From Chersky-840 sp963810195 (GTDB lineage Bacteria > Actinomycetota > Acidimicrobiia > Acidimicrobiales > UBA8190), in assembly GCA_963810195.1 (NCBI GenBank), contig CAWEMO010000001.1, forward strand, positions 372,001 to 436,000: a DNA stretch of 64,000 nt, written 5' to 3'. Shown piece by piece: positions 18,227-26,749 of the stretch. The position numbers and the translations under genes were made by a program. How positions within the stretch are numbered: position 1 is the stretch's first letter; every line of letters begins with the position of its first letter. The notes beneath the pieces are model-generated. The model was not told the origin of the DNA and searched no databases. It was given only the letters and a program-made list of their open reading frames with translations.

Positions 18227-19057
18227 ATGAACGACGCTGCGCTGTGGCGCCGATTGCTCGCCGAGCTGCTGGGGAGTGCCTTCCTGGCAGCCATCGTCAT
18301 CGGCTCGGGCATCGCCGCGCAAGAGCTCTCGCCGGGAAACATCGGACTCGAGCTGTTCGAGAACGCGGCCGTGACGGCAGCCGGGCTCTTCGCCATCATC
18401 TTGATGTTCGGGCCGGTGTCGGGGGGCCATTTCAACCCGGTGGTCTCGTTCGTCGACGCTGGCTTTGGTGGGCTGAGCTGGCGCGACGCCTGTGCGTATC
18501 TGCCCGCCCAGGTGGCCGGCTGCGTCGGAGGAGCGGTCATTGCCAACCTGATGTTCTCCAAGGCCGCCGTGTCGATCTCGACGCATCACCGGGCCACGCC
18601 GGCCCATTTCCTCTCCGAGATCGTGGCCACAGTAGGACTTATCCTGGTCATCTTCGCCCTGGCCCGCAGTGGCCGGAGCCGCACCGCCCCGGCCGCCGTC
18701 GGGGCCTACATCGGAGCGGCCTATTTCTTCACCAGTTCGACCAGCTTCGCCAACCCCGCCATCACCGTAGGGCGTATGTTCTCCAACACCTTCGCCGGCA
18801 TCGCCCCCACCTCGGCGCCGAGCTTCGTAGGTGCACAGATCGTCGGGGGCATCCTCGCCTTCGTCGCCATCAAGTCCCTCTACCCCGGTGTCACCCCGGC
18901 CGAAGCCTCCGACATCATCTTCCCCCACCACGGGCGCGGTGCCTTGGAGCCTGCGGTCGTCACCGCTGCTCCGGACGCTCGCCTTGAATCGGCGAGCGTC
19001 GATGGCGCCGCTGCGCATCTCTCGCACCAGGACCAATCCTCGCCACCCGTGGCGTGA
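18227..19057 (+). CDS. MIP/aquaporin family channel
   Basis: 276 residues, six membrane helices plus two half-helices with NPV (GGHFNPVVSF) and NPA (FANPAITVGR) motifs. Residues after about 225 form a soluble tail unlike a standard channel. In an ars cluster this points to an AqpS-like channel that lets arsenite, made inside by ArsC, flow out down its gradient, as described in Sinorhizobium meliloti. No arsB or acr3 pump is present beside it. Water or glycerol transport is the alternative. Confidence 0.85.
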   Translation: MNDAALWRRLLAELLGSAFLAAIVIGSGIAAQELSPGNIGLELFENAAVTAAGLFAIILMFGPVSGGHFNPVVSFVDAGFGGLSWRDACAYLPAQVAGCVGGAVIANLMFSKAAVSISTHHRATPAHFLSEIVATVGLILVIFALARSGRSRTAPAAVGAYIGAAYFFTSSTSFANPAITVGRMFSNTFAGIAPTSAPSFVGAQIVGGILAFVAIKSLYPGVTPAEASDIIFPHHGRGALEPAVVTAAPDARLESASVDGAAAHLSHQDQSSPPVA

Positions 19058-19081
19058 CGAGCCGATCCGACAGGAGACCTC

Positions 19082-20503
19082 ATGCACCTCATTGCTATCG
19101 GAGGAAGCGACGCCGGCATCAGCGCCGCGCTCCGAGCCCGTGAGCTCGACCCCGACAGCGAGGTCACCGTGGTCGTGGCGGACGCCTACCCCAACTTCTC
19201 GATCTGCGGGATTCCCTACTACGTCTCGGGTGAGGTCACCCACTGGCGGAATCTGGCGCACCGGACCATCGCCGATCTCGAGGCGACCGGCATGGGGCTT
19301 CGTCTCGACAGCGTGGCTCGCCGCATCGACGTCGAGGGCCGCAAGCTTCTCGTCACCGACGCGGAGGGTAACGAGGAACTTCTTCCCTACGACGAGTTGG
19401 TCGTCGGCACCGGGGCTGTCTCGGTTCGACCGCCCATCGAAGGACTCACTGAACCCGGCGCCCTAGGGGTCGAAGACGGGGTCCACCTCTTGCACTCCAT
19501 GGGGGACACCTTCGCCGTCATGCGCACCCTCGAGGACGCTGCGCCGGCCAGCGCCATCATCGTGGGGGCGGGCTACATCGGGCTGGAGATGGCCGAAGCC
19601 CTGGTGGCGCGGGGGTTGTCGGTGACCCAGATGGAGCAGCTCCCCGAAGTGCTCCCCACCGTCGATCCCGAAATCGGCGCCCTCGTCCACGGACAGCTCG
19701 CCGACCATGGCGTGGACGTGCTCACCGGGACGACGGTCCGCTCCGTGGCCCGAGCGAAGCCCGGCGAGCCTGCTCGACTACATGTCGAAGCAACGACGAC
19801 CGACGGCCAGGACGTGGTCCGGAACGTGGACATGGTGCTCGTGGTCGTCGGGGTGCGACCCGACAGCGAGCTGGCCGCCTCGGCCGGCGCCACCCTCGGG
19901 CAGCGCGGCGCCATCGCCGTCGACCGCGAGATGCGGACCAACCTCCCCCACGTCTTCGCCGCCGGCGACTGCGTGGTGACCCATCACCGACTGCTGGGAG
20001 AGACCTACCTGCCGCTTGGCACCACCGCCCACAAGCAGGGACGGGTAGCTGGAGAGAACGCCCTCGGCGGCGACCGAGCCTTCGCCGGCAGCCTCGGCAC
20101 CCAGGTGGTCAAGATCTTCGATCACGCCGTGGCCCGCACCGGACTGCGAGACCACGAAGCCACCGCAGGCGGGTTCGATCCGGTGACCGTCGGCGCCGAG
20201 GCCGACGACCACAAGGCGTACTACCCCGGGAGTCACCGCATCGCCATGCGCTTCACGGGCGACACTACGACCGGCCGACTCCTCGGCGTCCAGCTCTTCG
20301 GGCACAAGCACGCAGAGGTGGCCAAACGAGTCGACATCGGTGCTGCGGCCATCTTTCACGAGATGACCGTGGACGCCATGAGTGACCTTGACCTTTCTTA
20401 CACACCACCGCTCGGGAGCCCATGGGACGCCGTGCAGATGGGGGCCCAAGCCTGGGTGCGTGCTGATGCCCAACGACGCCTCGGGGACATCAGAGCTGGG
20501 TGA
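19082..20503 (+). CDS. FAD-dependent pyridine nucleotide-disulfide oxidoreductase
   Basis: 473 residues. FAD-binding start IAIGGSDAGISAALRAREL, a single redox Cys in FSICGIPYYVSG (the CoA-disulfide reductase/NADH oxidase pattern), NAD(P)-binding IIVGAGYIGLEMAEAL, the second FAD motif HVFAAGDCV and a C-terminal dimerisation domain. Its substrate may be CoA disulfide, another low-molecular-weight disulfide or oxygen. In this cluster it may keep thiols reduced for arsenate reduction or act on an arsenical; that is inference. RBS AGGAG before the ATG. Confidence 0.85.
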   Translation: MHLIAIGGSDAGISAALRARELDPDSEVTVVVADAYPNFSICGIPYYVSGEVTHWRNLAHRTIADLEATGMGLRLDSVARRIDVEGRKLLVTDAEGNEELLPYDELVVGTGAVSVRPPIEGLTEPGALGVEDGVHLLHSMGDTFAVMRTLEDAAPASAIIVGAGYIGLEMAEALVARGLSVTQMEQLPEVLPTVDPEIGALVHGQLADHGVDVLTGTTVRSVARAKPGEPARLHVEATTTDGQDVVRNVDMVLVVVGVRPDSELAASAGATLGQRGAIAVDREMRTNLPHVFAAGDCVVTHHRLLGETYLPLGTTAHKQGRVAGENALGGDRAFAGSLGTQVVKIFDHAVARTGLRDHEATAGGFDPVTVGAEADDHKAYYPGSHRIAMRFTGDTTTGRLLGVQLFGHKHAEVAKRVDIGAAAIFHEMTVDAMSDLDLSYTPPLGSPWDAVQMGAQAWVRADAQRRLGDIRAG

Positions 20504-20544
20504 TGCGATTCAGATAGCGGGGGCACATGACAGGGGGAGGACAC

Positions 20545-21189
20545 ATGAGCGACCTGGTACAGATGAACCCGGGCCAGAGAAAGGCTCTTAGCCACGCAGC
20601 GCGAGATCTCCACACCAAGTTCCAGGGCGTGTTTGGATCGGAGACGATCGAAGCGTTGGTATTCGACAGCTTCCAGACCCTGGCGGCGAGGGCGACCATC
20701 ACCGACTGGTTGGTGATCGGAGCGGAGAACTTCGCTCGACAGCGGCTCGAGGCTCTCGTCCAAGCCGAGGACCACTCCACGAAGAAGCTCCCTGCGGTCC
20801 TGTTCCTGTGCGTCCACAACTCCGGACGGTCTCAGATGGCGCTCGGTTGGTTCACCCACTTCGCCGGAGACCGTGCCATCGCCTGGTCTGGTGGATCTGA
20901 GCCCGGTTCCCAGATCAACACGAACGTGGTAGCCGCCATGGCCGAGATCGGCATCGACATCTCGAGGGAGTTCCCCAAGCCGTGGACCGACGAATTCGTG
21001 GGGGCGGCCGACGTCGTGGTGACGATGGGGTGCGGCGACGCCTGTCCACTCGTGCCCGGCAAGCACTACGAAGACTGGGAGTTCCACGACCCCATGGGGA
21101 AGTCAATCGCCGAGATCCGCCCCATCCGAGATGAGATCGGCAACAAGGTGAACGACCTGCTGGACCGTTTGGAGATCCAGCCCCAGTAG
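20545..21189 (+). CDS. arsC: Arsenate reductase ArsC, low-molecular-weight phosphatase type, with N-terminal helical domain
   Basis: 214 residues from the ATG at 20545, which has GGGAGG upstream; an ATG at 20527 is possible. Residues 1-80 form a helical bundle (KALSHAARDLHTKFQGVFG), a domain often fused to actinobacterial ArsC. The catalytic half starts VLFLCVHNSGRSQMALGWF (P-loop C-x5-R) and has a further Cys pair in TMGCGDACPLVPGK and the YEDWEFHDP aspartate. It reduces arsenate to arsenite using a thiol partner, possibly mycothiol/mycoredoxin. Last gene of the arsenic module. Confidence 0.9.
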   Translation: MSDLVQMNPGQRKALSHAARDLHTKFQGVFGSETIEALVFDSFQTLAARATITDWLVIGAENFARQRLEALVQAEDHSTKKLPAVLFLCVHNSGRSQMALGWFTHFAGDRAIAWSGGSEPGSQINTNVVAAMAEIGIDISREFPKPWTDEFVGAADVVVTMGCGDACPLVPGKHYEDWEFHDPMGKSIAEIRPIRDEIGNKVNDLLDRLEIQPQ

Positions 21190-21606
21190 TATCGGCGGAG
21201 CCATTCGGCCCTGGTCAGAGCCTCCTTGGCGCTGGAGCTGTCAGTGTGAGTGCCGAACTTGCCTACGTGGCGAACGGGGGTCGTGGCGCTGTGGGGCCTC
21301 GCGCATGTGCTGCCCACGGCAAAGGTCGTCGCGAGCTACCGCGACGCCTCGCGTGACAACCGATTAGTCATCACCAGGTCGCCCACGACCCGACGGCACG
21401 CTGGTCATCCGCAAGCAGGGCGAGGACGGGTTTCGGCTGCCGCTGCAAGGGCCAGCTCGTGGAAGTGCATCTCGGGTCTCAGCTGATGACTGACACAACC
21501 CGCGCCTACGCTCGGAGGAGCGCCTTCGCGTGGCCGGCGCCCCATCATGTGGCCCGCTCCATTTCGAACGATACCGACAATGTGTCGCCACATTTGGAGT
21601 CCCACC
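21190..21606. other. 417-bp gap between arsC and comM, partly repeat, partly decayed
   Basis: 21491-21606 is the comM-upstream part of the right direct repeat. Before it, 21382-21480 has protein-like stretches on the plus strand in two frames (RPDGTLVIRKQGEDGFRLPL, then KGQLVEVHLGSQLM one frame over). They look like a decayed coding end, but I cannot name the family. No RNA gene or convincing promoter is visible. Confidence 0.4.
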
Positions 21607-21819
21607 ATGCTCGCTTCTATCCCTTCCGCCACCCTGCACGGAGTCGACGGTCGTCCGGTGTCGGTCGAGGTCCACGTCTCCGCGGGCCTTCCCGGCTTCA
21701 CCGTCGTCGGGTTGCCCGACGCGGCAGTGCGCGAGTCGCGCGACCGCGTCCGAGCGGCACTGCTGTCAAGCGGATTGTCCTGGCCGTCGCGGAGGGTGAC
21801 GGTCAACTTAGCTCCATCG
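21491..21819 (+). repeat. Right copy of the comM-5' direct repeat
   Basis: Counterpart of 16397-16729, covering about 116 bp upstream and the first 71 codons of the intact comM. Between the copies lie about 4.8 kb with the arsenic module. Nucleotide identity in the coding part is roughly 80 percent by eye, with mostly third-position changes. Confidence 0.75.
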
Positions 21820-23124
21820 GGCGTCCGGAAGACAGGTGCCGGGCTCGATCTTCCCATCGCCATCGGGCTGCTCGTCGCCGCAGACGTGCTGCCGTCGGCT
21901 TGTGTCGAGGGCACGGGCTTCGTGGGTGAGCTCGGCCTCGACGGGTCGGTCCGTCCCGTTCCCGGGATCGCGTCGCTCGTGGCGGCGATCGCGGCCGAGC
22001 GGATCGTGGTGCCGGTCGGCGCGTCGGCAGAAGCGTCGCTGGTGGCGGGCGGGCGGGTTCGGCCCGCGTCCACGGTGGCCGACCTCGTCGCCGCGCTCGG
22101 GGGCCGGGGCCCCTGGGCGGAGATCCCCTCGTGCGCCGGCGCGTCGCGGCCCCGTGCCGGACAACCCGACCTTTCCGATGTCCGGGGCCAGGTCGTGGCG
22201 CGTCGCGCCCTGGAGATCGCCGCCGCCGGCGGGCACCACCTGTTGCTGGTGGGCGCTCCCGGATCGGGCAAGACCATGCTGGCCACACGCCTTCCCGGGA
22301 TCCTGCCCGACCTGACGCGCGACGAGGCGCTCGAGGTGCTCCGCATCCATTCCGCGGCGGGCGTCGCCACCTCCGGTGGCGCGTTCCCGACGCGGCCGCC
22401 GTTTCGCGCCCCGCACCACGGCGCCACCGAGGTCGCCGTCGTGGGGGGCGGGACGTCGTGGTTGCGTCCGGGCGAGATCTCGTTGGCGCACACCGGTGTG
22501 TTGTTCCTCGACGAGCTGGGGGAGTTCCCGGCGACTGTCCTCGACGCTCTGCGCCAGCCCCTCGAGGAGCACGTCATCAGGGTCAGGCGGGCCCGGGGTG
22601 CGGTCGACTTCCCGGCCCGCTTCCTGTTGGTGGGGGCGATGAATCCCTGTCCGTGCGGCGAGGGAGGTCTCCCCGGCGCGTGTCGTTGCAGCGACGTGAT
22701 GCGCCAGCGTTACCTGCGCCGGCTCTCCGCACCCTTGCTCGATCGGTTCGACCTGGCCGTCGCACTCGGACGTCCGGATGTGGAGGACCTCCTGGGAGGA
22801 CCGCCGGGGGACCCGTCGGCCGCGGTCGCGGCGCGCGTCCGGCGAGCGCGCGCCGTCGCGCAGGGCAGGGGAGTGCGATGCAACGCCGAGCTCCCGGTCG
22901 ACGGGATCGACGACCGGTCGACGCTCTCGGCCGACGCAGCAGCCCTGCTCGAACGGAGGCTGCGATCAGGGACGCTGTCGGCCCGAGGGCTGCACCGGGT
23001 GCGCCGGGTAGCACTGACCATCGCCGATCTCGACGGTGCTCCGCGCGTGGACGAACTGCAGGTCGCCGAGGCGCTGCAGCTCCGGGCGGCGCGCGCCGCC
23101 CTCGTGTCGGGGGCAGGGCTGTGA
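21607..23124 (+). CDS. comM: YifB/ComM family Mg-chelatase-like AAA+ ATPase
   Basis: 505 residues. N-terminal Lon-protease-like domain (VHVSAGLPGFTVVGLPDAAV), central AAA+ domain with Walker A LLVGAPGSGKTMLATRLPG, FRAPHHGATEVAVVGGG, Walker B VLFLDELGEF and sensor VGAMNPCPCG with a Cys-rich loop (CPCGEGGLPGACRC), then a C-terminal helical domain. ComM is a hexameric helicase promoting branch migration during natural transformation. The stop overlaps the dprA start (GTGA). The ATG at 21607 corresponds to the family start. Confidence 0.93.
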   Translation: MLASIPSATLHGVDGRPVSVEVHVSAGLPGFTVVGLPDAAVRESRDRVRAALLSSGLSWPSRRVTVNLAPSGVRKTGAGLDLPIAIGLLVAADVLPSACVEGTGFVGELGLDGSVRPVPGIASLVAAIAAERIVVPVGASAEASLVAGGRVRPASTVADLVAALGGRGPWAEIPSCAGASRPRAGQPDLSDVRGQVVARRALEIAAAGGHHLLLVGAPGSGKTMLATRLPGILPDLTRDEALEVLRIHSAAGVATSGGAFPTRPPFRAPHHGATEVAVVGGGTSWLRPGEISLAHTGVLFLDELGEFPATVLDALRQPLEEHVIRVRRARGAVDFPARFLLVGAMNPCPCGEGGLPGACRCSDVMRQRYLRRLSAPLLDRFDLAVALGRPDVEDLLGGPPGDPSAAVAARVRRARAVAQGRGVRCNAELPVDGIDDRSTLSADAAALLERRLRSGTLSARGLHRVRRVALTIADLDGAPRVDELQVAEALQLRAARAALVSGAGL

Positions 23125-24260
23125 CCGCGTCGTCTCCGCTCAGCGACGACCAGCGCCACGGCGCCGCGCTCGCCGCGTTGGGAGCCTCGCCCGGCACGCT
23201 CCGGAAGTTCCTCGACGGGTTCGGTCCGGTCGAGGCGTGGGACGCCCTCGCCCGGGGTCGTCATCGCGCCGACCCCCAGCGTCGCTACCGGCACGCCGCG
23301 GTCCCCGAGACCCTGGACCGGGTGGCGACCGCCTGTACGCGCGCCGGTGTGTCGGTCATGGTCCTCGGGACATCGGGGTATCCGCCCGCACTGGCGTCGG
23401 ACCGGCAGGCTCCGGCCGTCCTGTTCTCGATCGGTGACGCCATGGTGCTCGACGACCGGCCCAGGGTGGCGGTGGTCGGGACCCGTTCGGCGACCCCCTA
23501 CGGGCTCGGCATGGCCTCGGAGCTCGGTCGTGACCTGGCCCGCGCCGGCGTGGTGGTGGTCTCGGGGCTGGCGCTCGGCGTCGACTCCGCCGCCCACGCC
23601 GGCGCACTGGGCGTCGAGGGTGGCGCGCCCCCCGTGGGCGTCCTGGGTACGCCGCTTGACGCGCCGGCGACCCGCGCCCAGATGGCGTTGCGAGACGCCG
23701 TGGCCGTCCGCGGTGTCGTGCTGTCGGAGATCCCCCCCGGCGTCCACAGTGCCCGGTGGTGGTTCGCGGTGCGGAACCGGGTGATGGCCGCGCTGGCCCA
23801 CACCGTGGTGGTGGTGGAGTGCCATCAACGTGGTGGTTCCCTCCACACCGTGACGGCCGCCCTGGCGCGCGACGTGATCGTCATGGCGGTGCCGGGCTCG
23901 GTGCGCAGCTCCGCGTCAGCCGGTACCAACCGCCTCCTGGTCGAGGGCGCAGCTCCGGCACGCGACGTCGAGGACGTCCTGACGGCGGTGGAGCTCGCTG
24001 TGGCGGCCCGTCCCGGCATCACGCCGCCGCGTCGGGCCCCGGGCGCCGAACACGCGGCGTCGCCGGGCAGCACCGGGCGCCCGCTCGGGCCGGGGCCGAC
24101 CCGGGTGAGCCAGGTGCTCGACCAGGACCCGACCACCCTCGAGGTCGTCGTCCGCCGCAGCGGGCTCCCGCTCGGAGATGTCTCGCTCGCCCTCGAGCAA
24201 TTGGCCGAGGTCGGCCTGGCCGTGGGCGAGCAGGGGTGGTGGTCGCGCCCGCGCCGGTGA
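23121..24260 (+). CDS. dprA: DNA processing protein DprA
   Basis: 379 residues from a GTG overlapping the comM stop. The Rossmann-like DprA core is clear: RVAVVGTRSATPYGLGMASELG, GVVVVSGLALGVDSAAHAGAL, GTPLDAPATRAQM, VLSEIPPGVHS, RNRVMAALAHTVVVVEC and GGSLHTVTAALARDVIVMAVPG. A C-terminal winged-helix region (about residues 325-379) is also present. DprA loads RecA on incoming single-stranded DNA. It remains next to comM, so the transformation pair survived the upstream insertion. Confidence 0.93.
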   Translation: MTASSPLSDDQRHGAALAALGASPGTLRKFLDGFGPVEAWDALARGRHRADPQRRYRHAAVPETLDRVATACTRAGVSVMVLGTSGYPPALASDRQAPAVLFSIGDAMVLDDRPRVAVVGTRSATPYGLGMASELGRDLARAGVVVVSGLALGVDSAAHAGALGVEGGAPPVGVLGTPLDAPATRAQMALRDAVAVRGVVLSEIPPGVHSARWWFAVRNRVMAALAHTVVVVECHQRGGSLHTVTAALARDVIVMAVPGSVRSSASAGTNRLLVEGAAPARDVEDVLTAVELAVAARPGITPPRRAPGAEHAASPGSTGRPLGPGPTRVSQVLDQDPTTLEVVVRRSGLPLGDVSLALEQLAEVGLAVGEQGWWSRPRR

Positions 24261-24381
24261 GCCCCCAGGCCTTCCCGTCGCGCCCCGGCCACCCATCGGA
24301 GGGGCAGTCCTCAAGGACCGGGGGACAGAAGTCGATACGAATAGGCGCGAACTTGCTGCTCAAGGCACCTGGGGGGACGGA

Positions 24382-26727
24382 ATGTTCGCTGAGGAATCGG
24401 CAGGGCCGGAGACGAGCCCTGCCTCCACGTGGGGCGGCCAGACGTCCGAGAGCGCACCGCGCCCGCCGCCCAAGGGCTCCCGGTTGAACCCCTACATCCT
24501 GGGCTATGCCATGGGGCCCGCCGCCCTGGTCGCGATCTTGGTCCTGCGGCACTTCGGGGTGGTGGCGCACGAGCCGGTGTGGCTCTGGCTGGCCGTCTTC
24601 CTCGCCATCCCGGTCATGAGCGCGGCGTGCGAGATCCTCTACCGCCGTCGCCCCACGACCTTGCGGCTCCACGCCCGGGTGGCGGTCCACGCCGCCGCGG
24701 TGACCACGGTCATCTACCTGAGCGGGTGGGGCCCCGTGCTCATCGGCGCCTTCGCCTTCGTGGCCCTCGAGAACGTCTCCCATGACGGGTCGCGTACCTG
24801 GCGGGTCACGGCGCTGTGGAGCCTGCTCGGGATCGGCATCGGTCAGGTCGCCATCTGGCAGGGATGGGCGCCTTCGCTCCTGTCGGTCGGCAAGGGCGAG
24901 GCTCTGGGCCTCATGGGCGCGTTCGTGCTCGTCTTCGTCATCCGCATGGCGGGGGCCACCATCGAGCAGAAGGAGGAGGCCGAGGCCTCCATGCGCGTGA
25001 GTGAGGAGCGCTTCCGCTCGCTCGTCCAGAATTCCACCGACACGACCTTCGTGATGGGGGCCGAGGGCCGGATCTTCTACGCCAGCCCGGCCACGGCTTC
25101 CCTCTTCGGCCGCAGTCCCGAGGAGGTGCTCGGCATACGGGCCACGGATCTCGTGCATCCCGAGGACCGGGCGCGCGTCGAAGCGCAGATGGGCGCCATC
25201 ATCGACACGGTGACCGTCACCGAGCCCATCCAATTCCGCGTGGAGCACGCCGACGGCTCCTACCGCTACGCCGAGGCGGTGGTGAGCAACCTGCGCGACA
25301 ACCCCTCGGTGGCCGGATACGTGGGCAACCTGCGCGACATCACCGAGCGCAAGGAGGCCGAGTCCCAGCTCCGCCACGTGGCGCTGCACGACCCGCTCAC
25401 CGGGCTCCCCAACCGCACCCTGATCCTCGACCGCGCCGATCAGATGCTCGTCCGCTCGCGCCGTGAGTACCGGCCCATCGCCGCCCTGTTCGTCGACCTC
25501 GACAACTTCAAGGACATCAACGACTCGTTGGGCCACGACGCGGGCGACAAGGTGCTCCAGGCCGTGGCACATCGGTTCGTCGGCATCCTGCGGGCGAGCG
25601 ACACGGTGGGGCGCCTCGGGGGCGACGAGTTCGTCGTCCTGGCCGAGGGCGCCTCGCTCGGTGCGGGCCCCGAGATGGTGGCCGAACGGCTGCACGACAC
25701 TTTGCGCGAGCCGTTCCGGATCGAGGGATACGACACCGTCTCCCTGACGGTGACCGCCAGCATCGGGATCGCCGGCGGACAGCGGAACTCGGCGTCCGAG
25801 CTGCTGCGTGACGCCGACATCGCCCTGTACCGCGCTAAGGCGCTTGGCAAGAACCGTTCGGCGCTGTTCCAGCCCGAGATGCAGACGGCGGTGCTCGACC
25901 GTATCGAGCTCGACGCTGACCTGCGCTCGGCGCTGGCCGAGGAACAGTTCTTCCTGCTCTACCAACCGGTGTTCGACCTCGACCACGTCAACGTGTCGGG
26001 AGTCGAAGCGCTCGTGCGGTGGCGCCACCCCACGCGCGGGGTGGTCCCTCCCGACCACTTCATCCCCATGCTCGAGGACTCGGGCCTGATCGTGGACGTC
26101 GGGCGCTGGGTGCTGATCGAGGCGTGCCGCCAAGCCGCCGAGTGGCACAGGCGGGGCCATCGCCTGTCGATATCGGTCAACGTGTCGATGCGCCAGCTCG
26201 AGGTGCACGCCTTCGTGGACCACATCAAAGAGGCGCTCGCGGCCAGCTCGCTCGACCCGACCTCGCTCGTCATCGAGATCACCGAGAGCACGCTCATGCG
26301 CGACGCGGACGCCACCGTCCGCCGCTTGCGCGAGATCAAGGACCTCGGTGTGCTCGTCGCCATCGACGACTTCGGCACCGGCTACTCGTCCCTCGCGTAT
26401 CTCCGCCAGTTCCCGGTGGACGCCCTCAAGATCGACCGCTCGTTCATCGCGGCGATGGCCGACTCCCCCGAGTCCGGCGCCCTCATCCACACTCTGGTGG
26501 AGCTGGGCCGGACCCTCGGGCTCGAGACCCTGGCCGAGGGGATCGAGGACAACGACCAGCTCCACAAGCTCCAGGAGGAGCATTGCGACCGGGGACAGGG
26601 CTTCCTCTTCTCGAGGCCCATCGAGCCCGAGGCGATCGAGGCGTTCCTCCTCGAAGCAGCCGAGACCAGCCGGGCCGCCGCCATCGCCGCGTCGGTCCGG
26701 ACCCCGGACATCGCCACCTCCCGGTGA
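24382..26727 (+). CDS. Membrane-bound PAS-GGDEF-EAL cyclic-di-GMP enzyme
   Basis: 781 residues. N-terminal membrane region with about five to six helices (residues 40-195), a PAS domain (FRSLVQNSTDTTFVMGAEGR; ATDLVHPEDR), a GGDEF domain with intact GGDEF at residue 413 and an RxxD inhibitory site (RASD) five residues before it, and an EAL domain with EAL at residue 542, NVSMRQL, EITES and DDFGTGYSSLAYLRQFPVDA. Both synthase and phosphodiesterase sites look catalytic, so output probably depends on PAS or membrane sensing. RBS ggggggacgga before ATG 24382. It follows dprA by 121 bp. Confidence 0.92.
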   Translation: MFAEESAGPETSPASTWGGQTSESAPRPPPKGSRLNPYILGYAMGPAALVAILVLRHFGVVAHEPVWLWLAVFLAIPVMSAACEILYRRRPTTLRLHARVAVHAAAVTTVIYLSGWGPVLIGAFAFVALENVSHDGSRTWRVTALWSLLGIGIGQVAIWQGWAPSLLSVGKGEALGLMGAFVLVFVIRMAGATIEQKEEAEASMRVSEERFRSLVQNSTDTTFVMGAEGRIFYASPATASLFGRSPEEVLGIRATDLVHPEDRARVEAQMGAIIDTVTVTEPIQFRVEHADGSYRYAEAVVSNLRDNPSVAGYVGNLRDITERKEAESQLRHVALHDPLTGLPNRTLILDRADQMLVRSRREYRPIAALFVDLDNFKDINDSLGHDAGDKVLQAVAHRFVGILRASDTVGRLGGDEFVVLAEGASLGAGPEMVAERLHDTLREPFRIEGYDTVSLTVTASIGIAGGQRNSASELLRDADIALYRAKALGKNRSALFQPEMQTAVLDRIELDADLRSALAEEQFFLLYQPVFDLDHVNVSGVEALVRWRHPTRGVVPPDHFIPMLEDSGLIVDVGRWVLIEACRQAAEWHRRGHRLSISVNVSMRQLEVHAFVDHIKEALAASSLDPTSLVIEITESTLMRDADATVRRLREIKDLGVLVAIDDFGTGYSSLAYLRQFPVDALKIDRSFIAAMADSPESGALIHTLVELGRTLGLETLAEGIEDNDQLHKLQEEHCDRGQGFLFSRPIEPEAIEAFLLEAAETSRAAAIAASVRTPDIATSR

Positions 26728-26749
26728 CGCTGGACCCCGTCGCGGGCCC

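Noticed and set aside
21382..21480. Transposase- or integrase-like tail before comM
   Set aside because: The two protein-like stretches in different frames are too short to assign. No transposase, inverted repeats or target duplication could be recognised, so no mobile element is claimed.
24261..24381. Cyclic-di-GMP riboswitch before the GGDEF-EAL gene
   Set aside because: None of the conserved core sequences of the GEMM aptamer is visible in the 121-bp leader.
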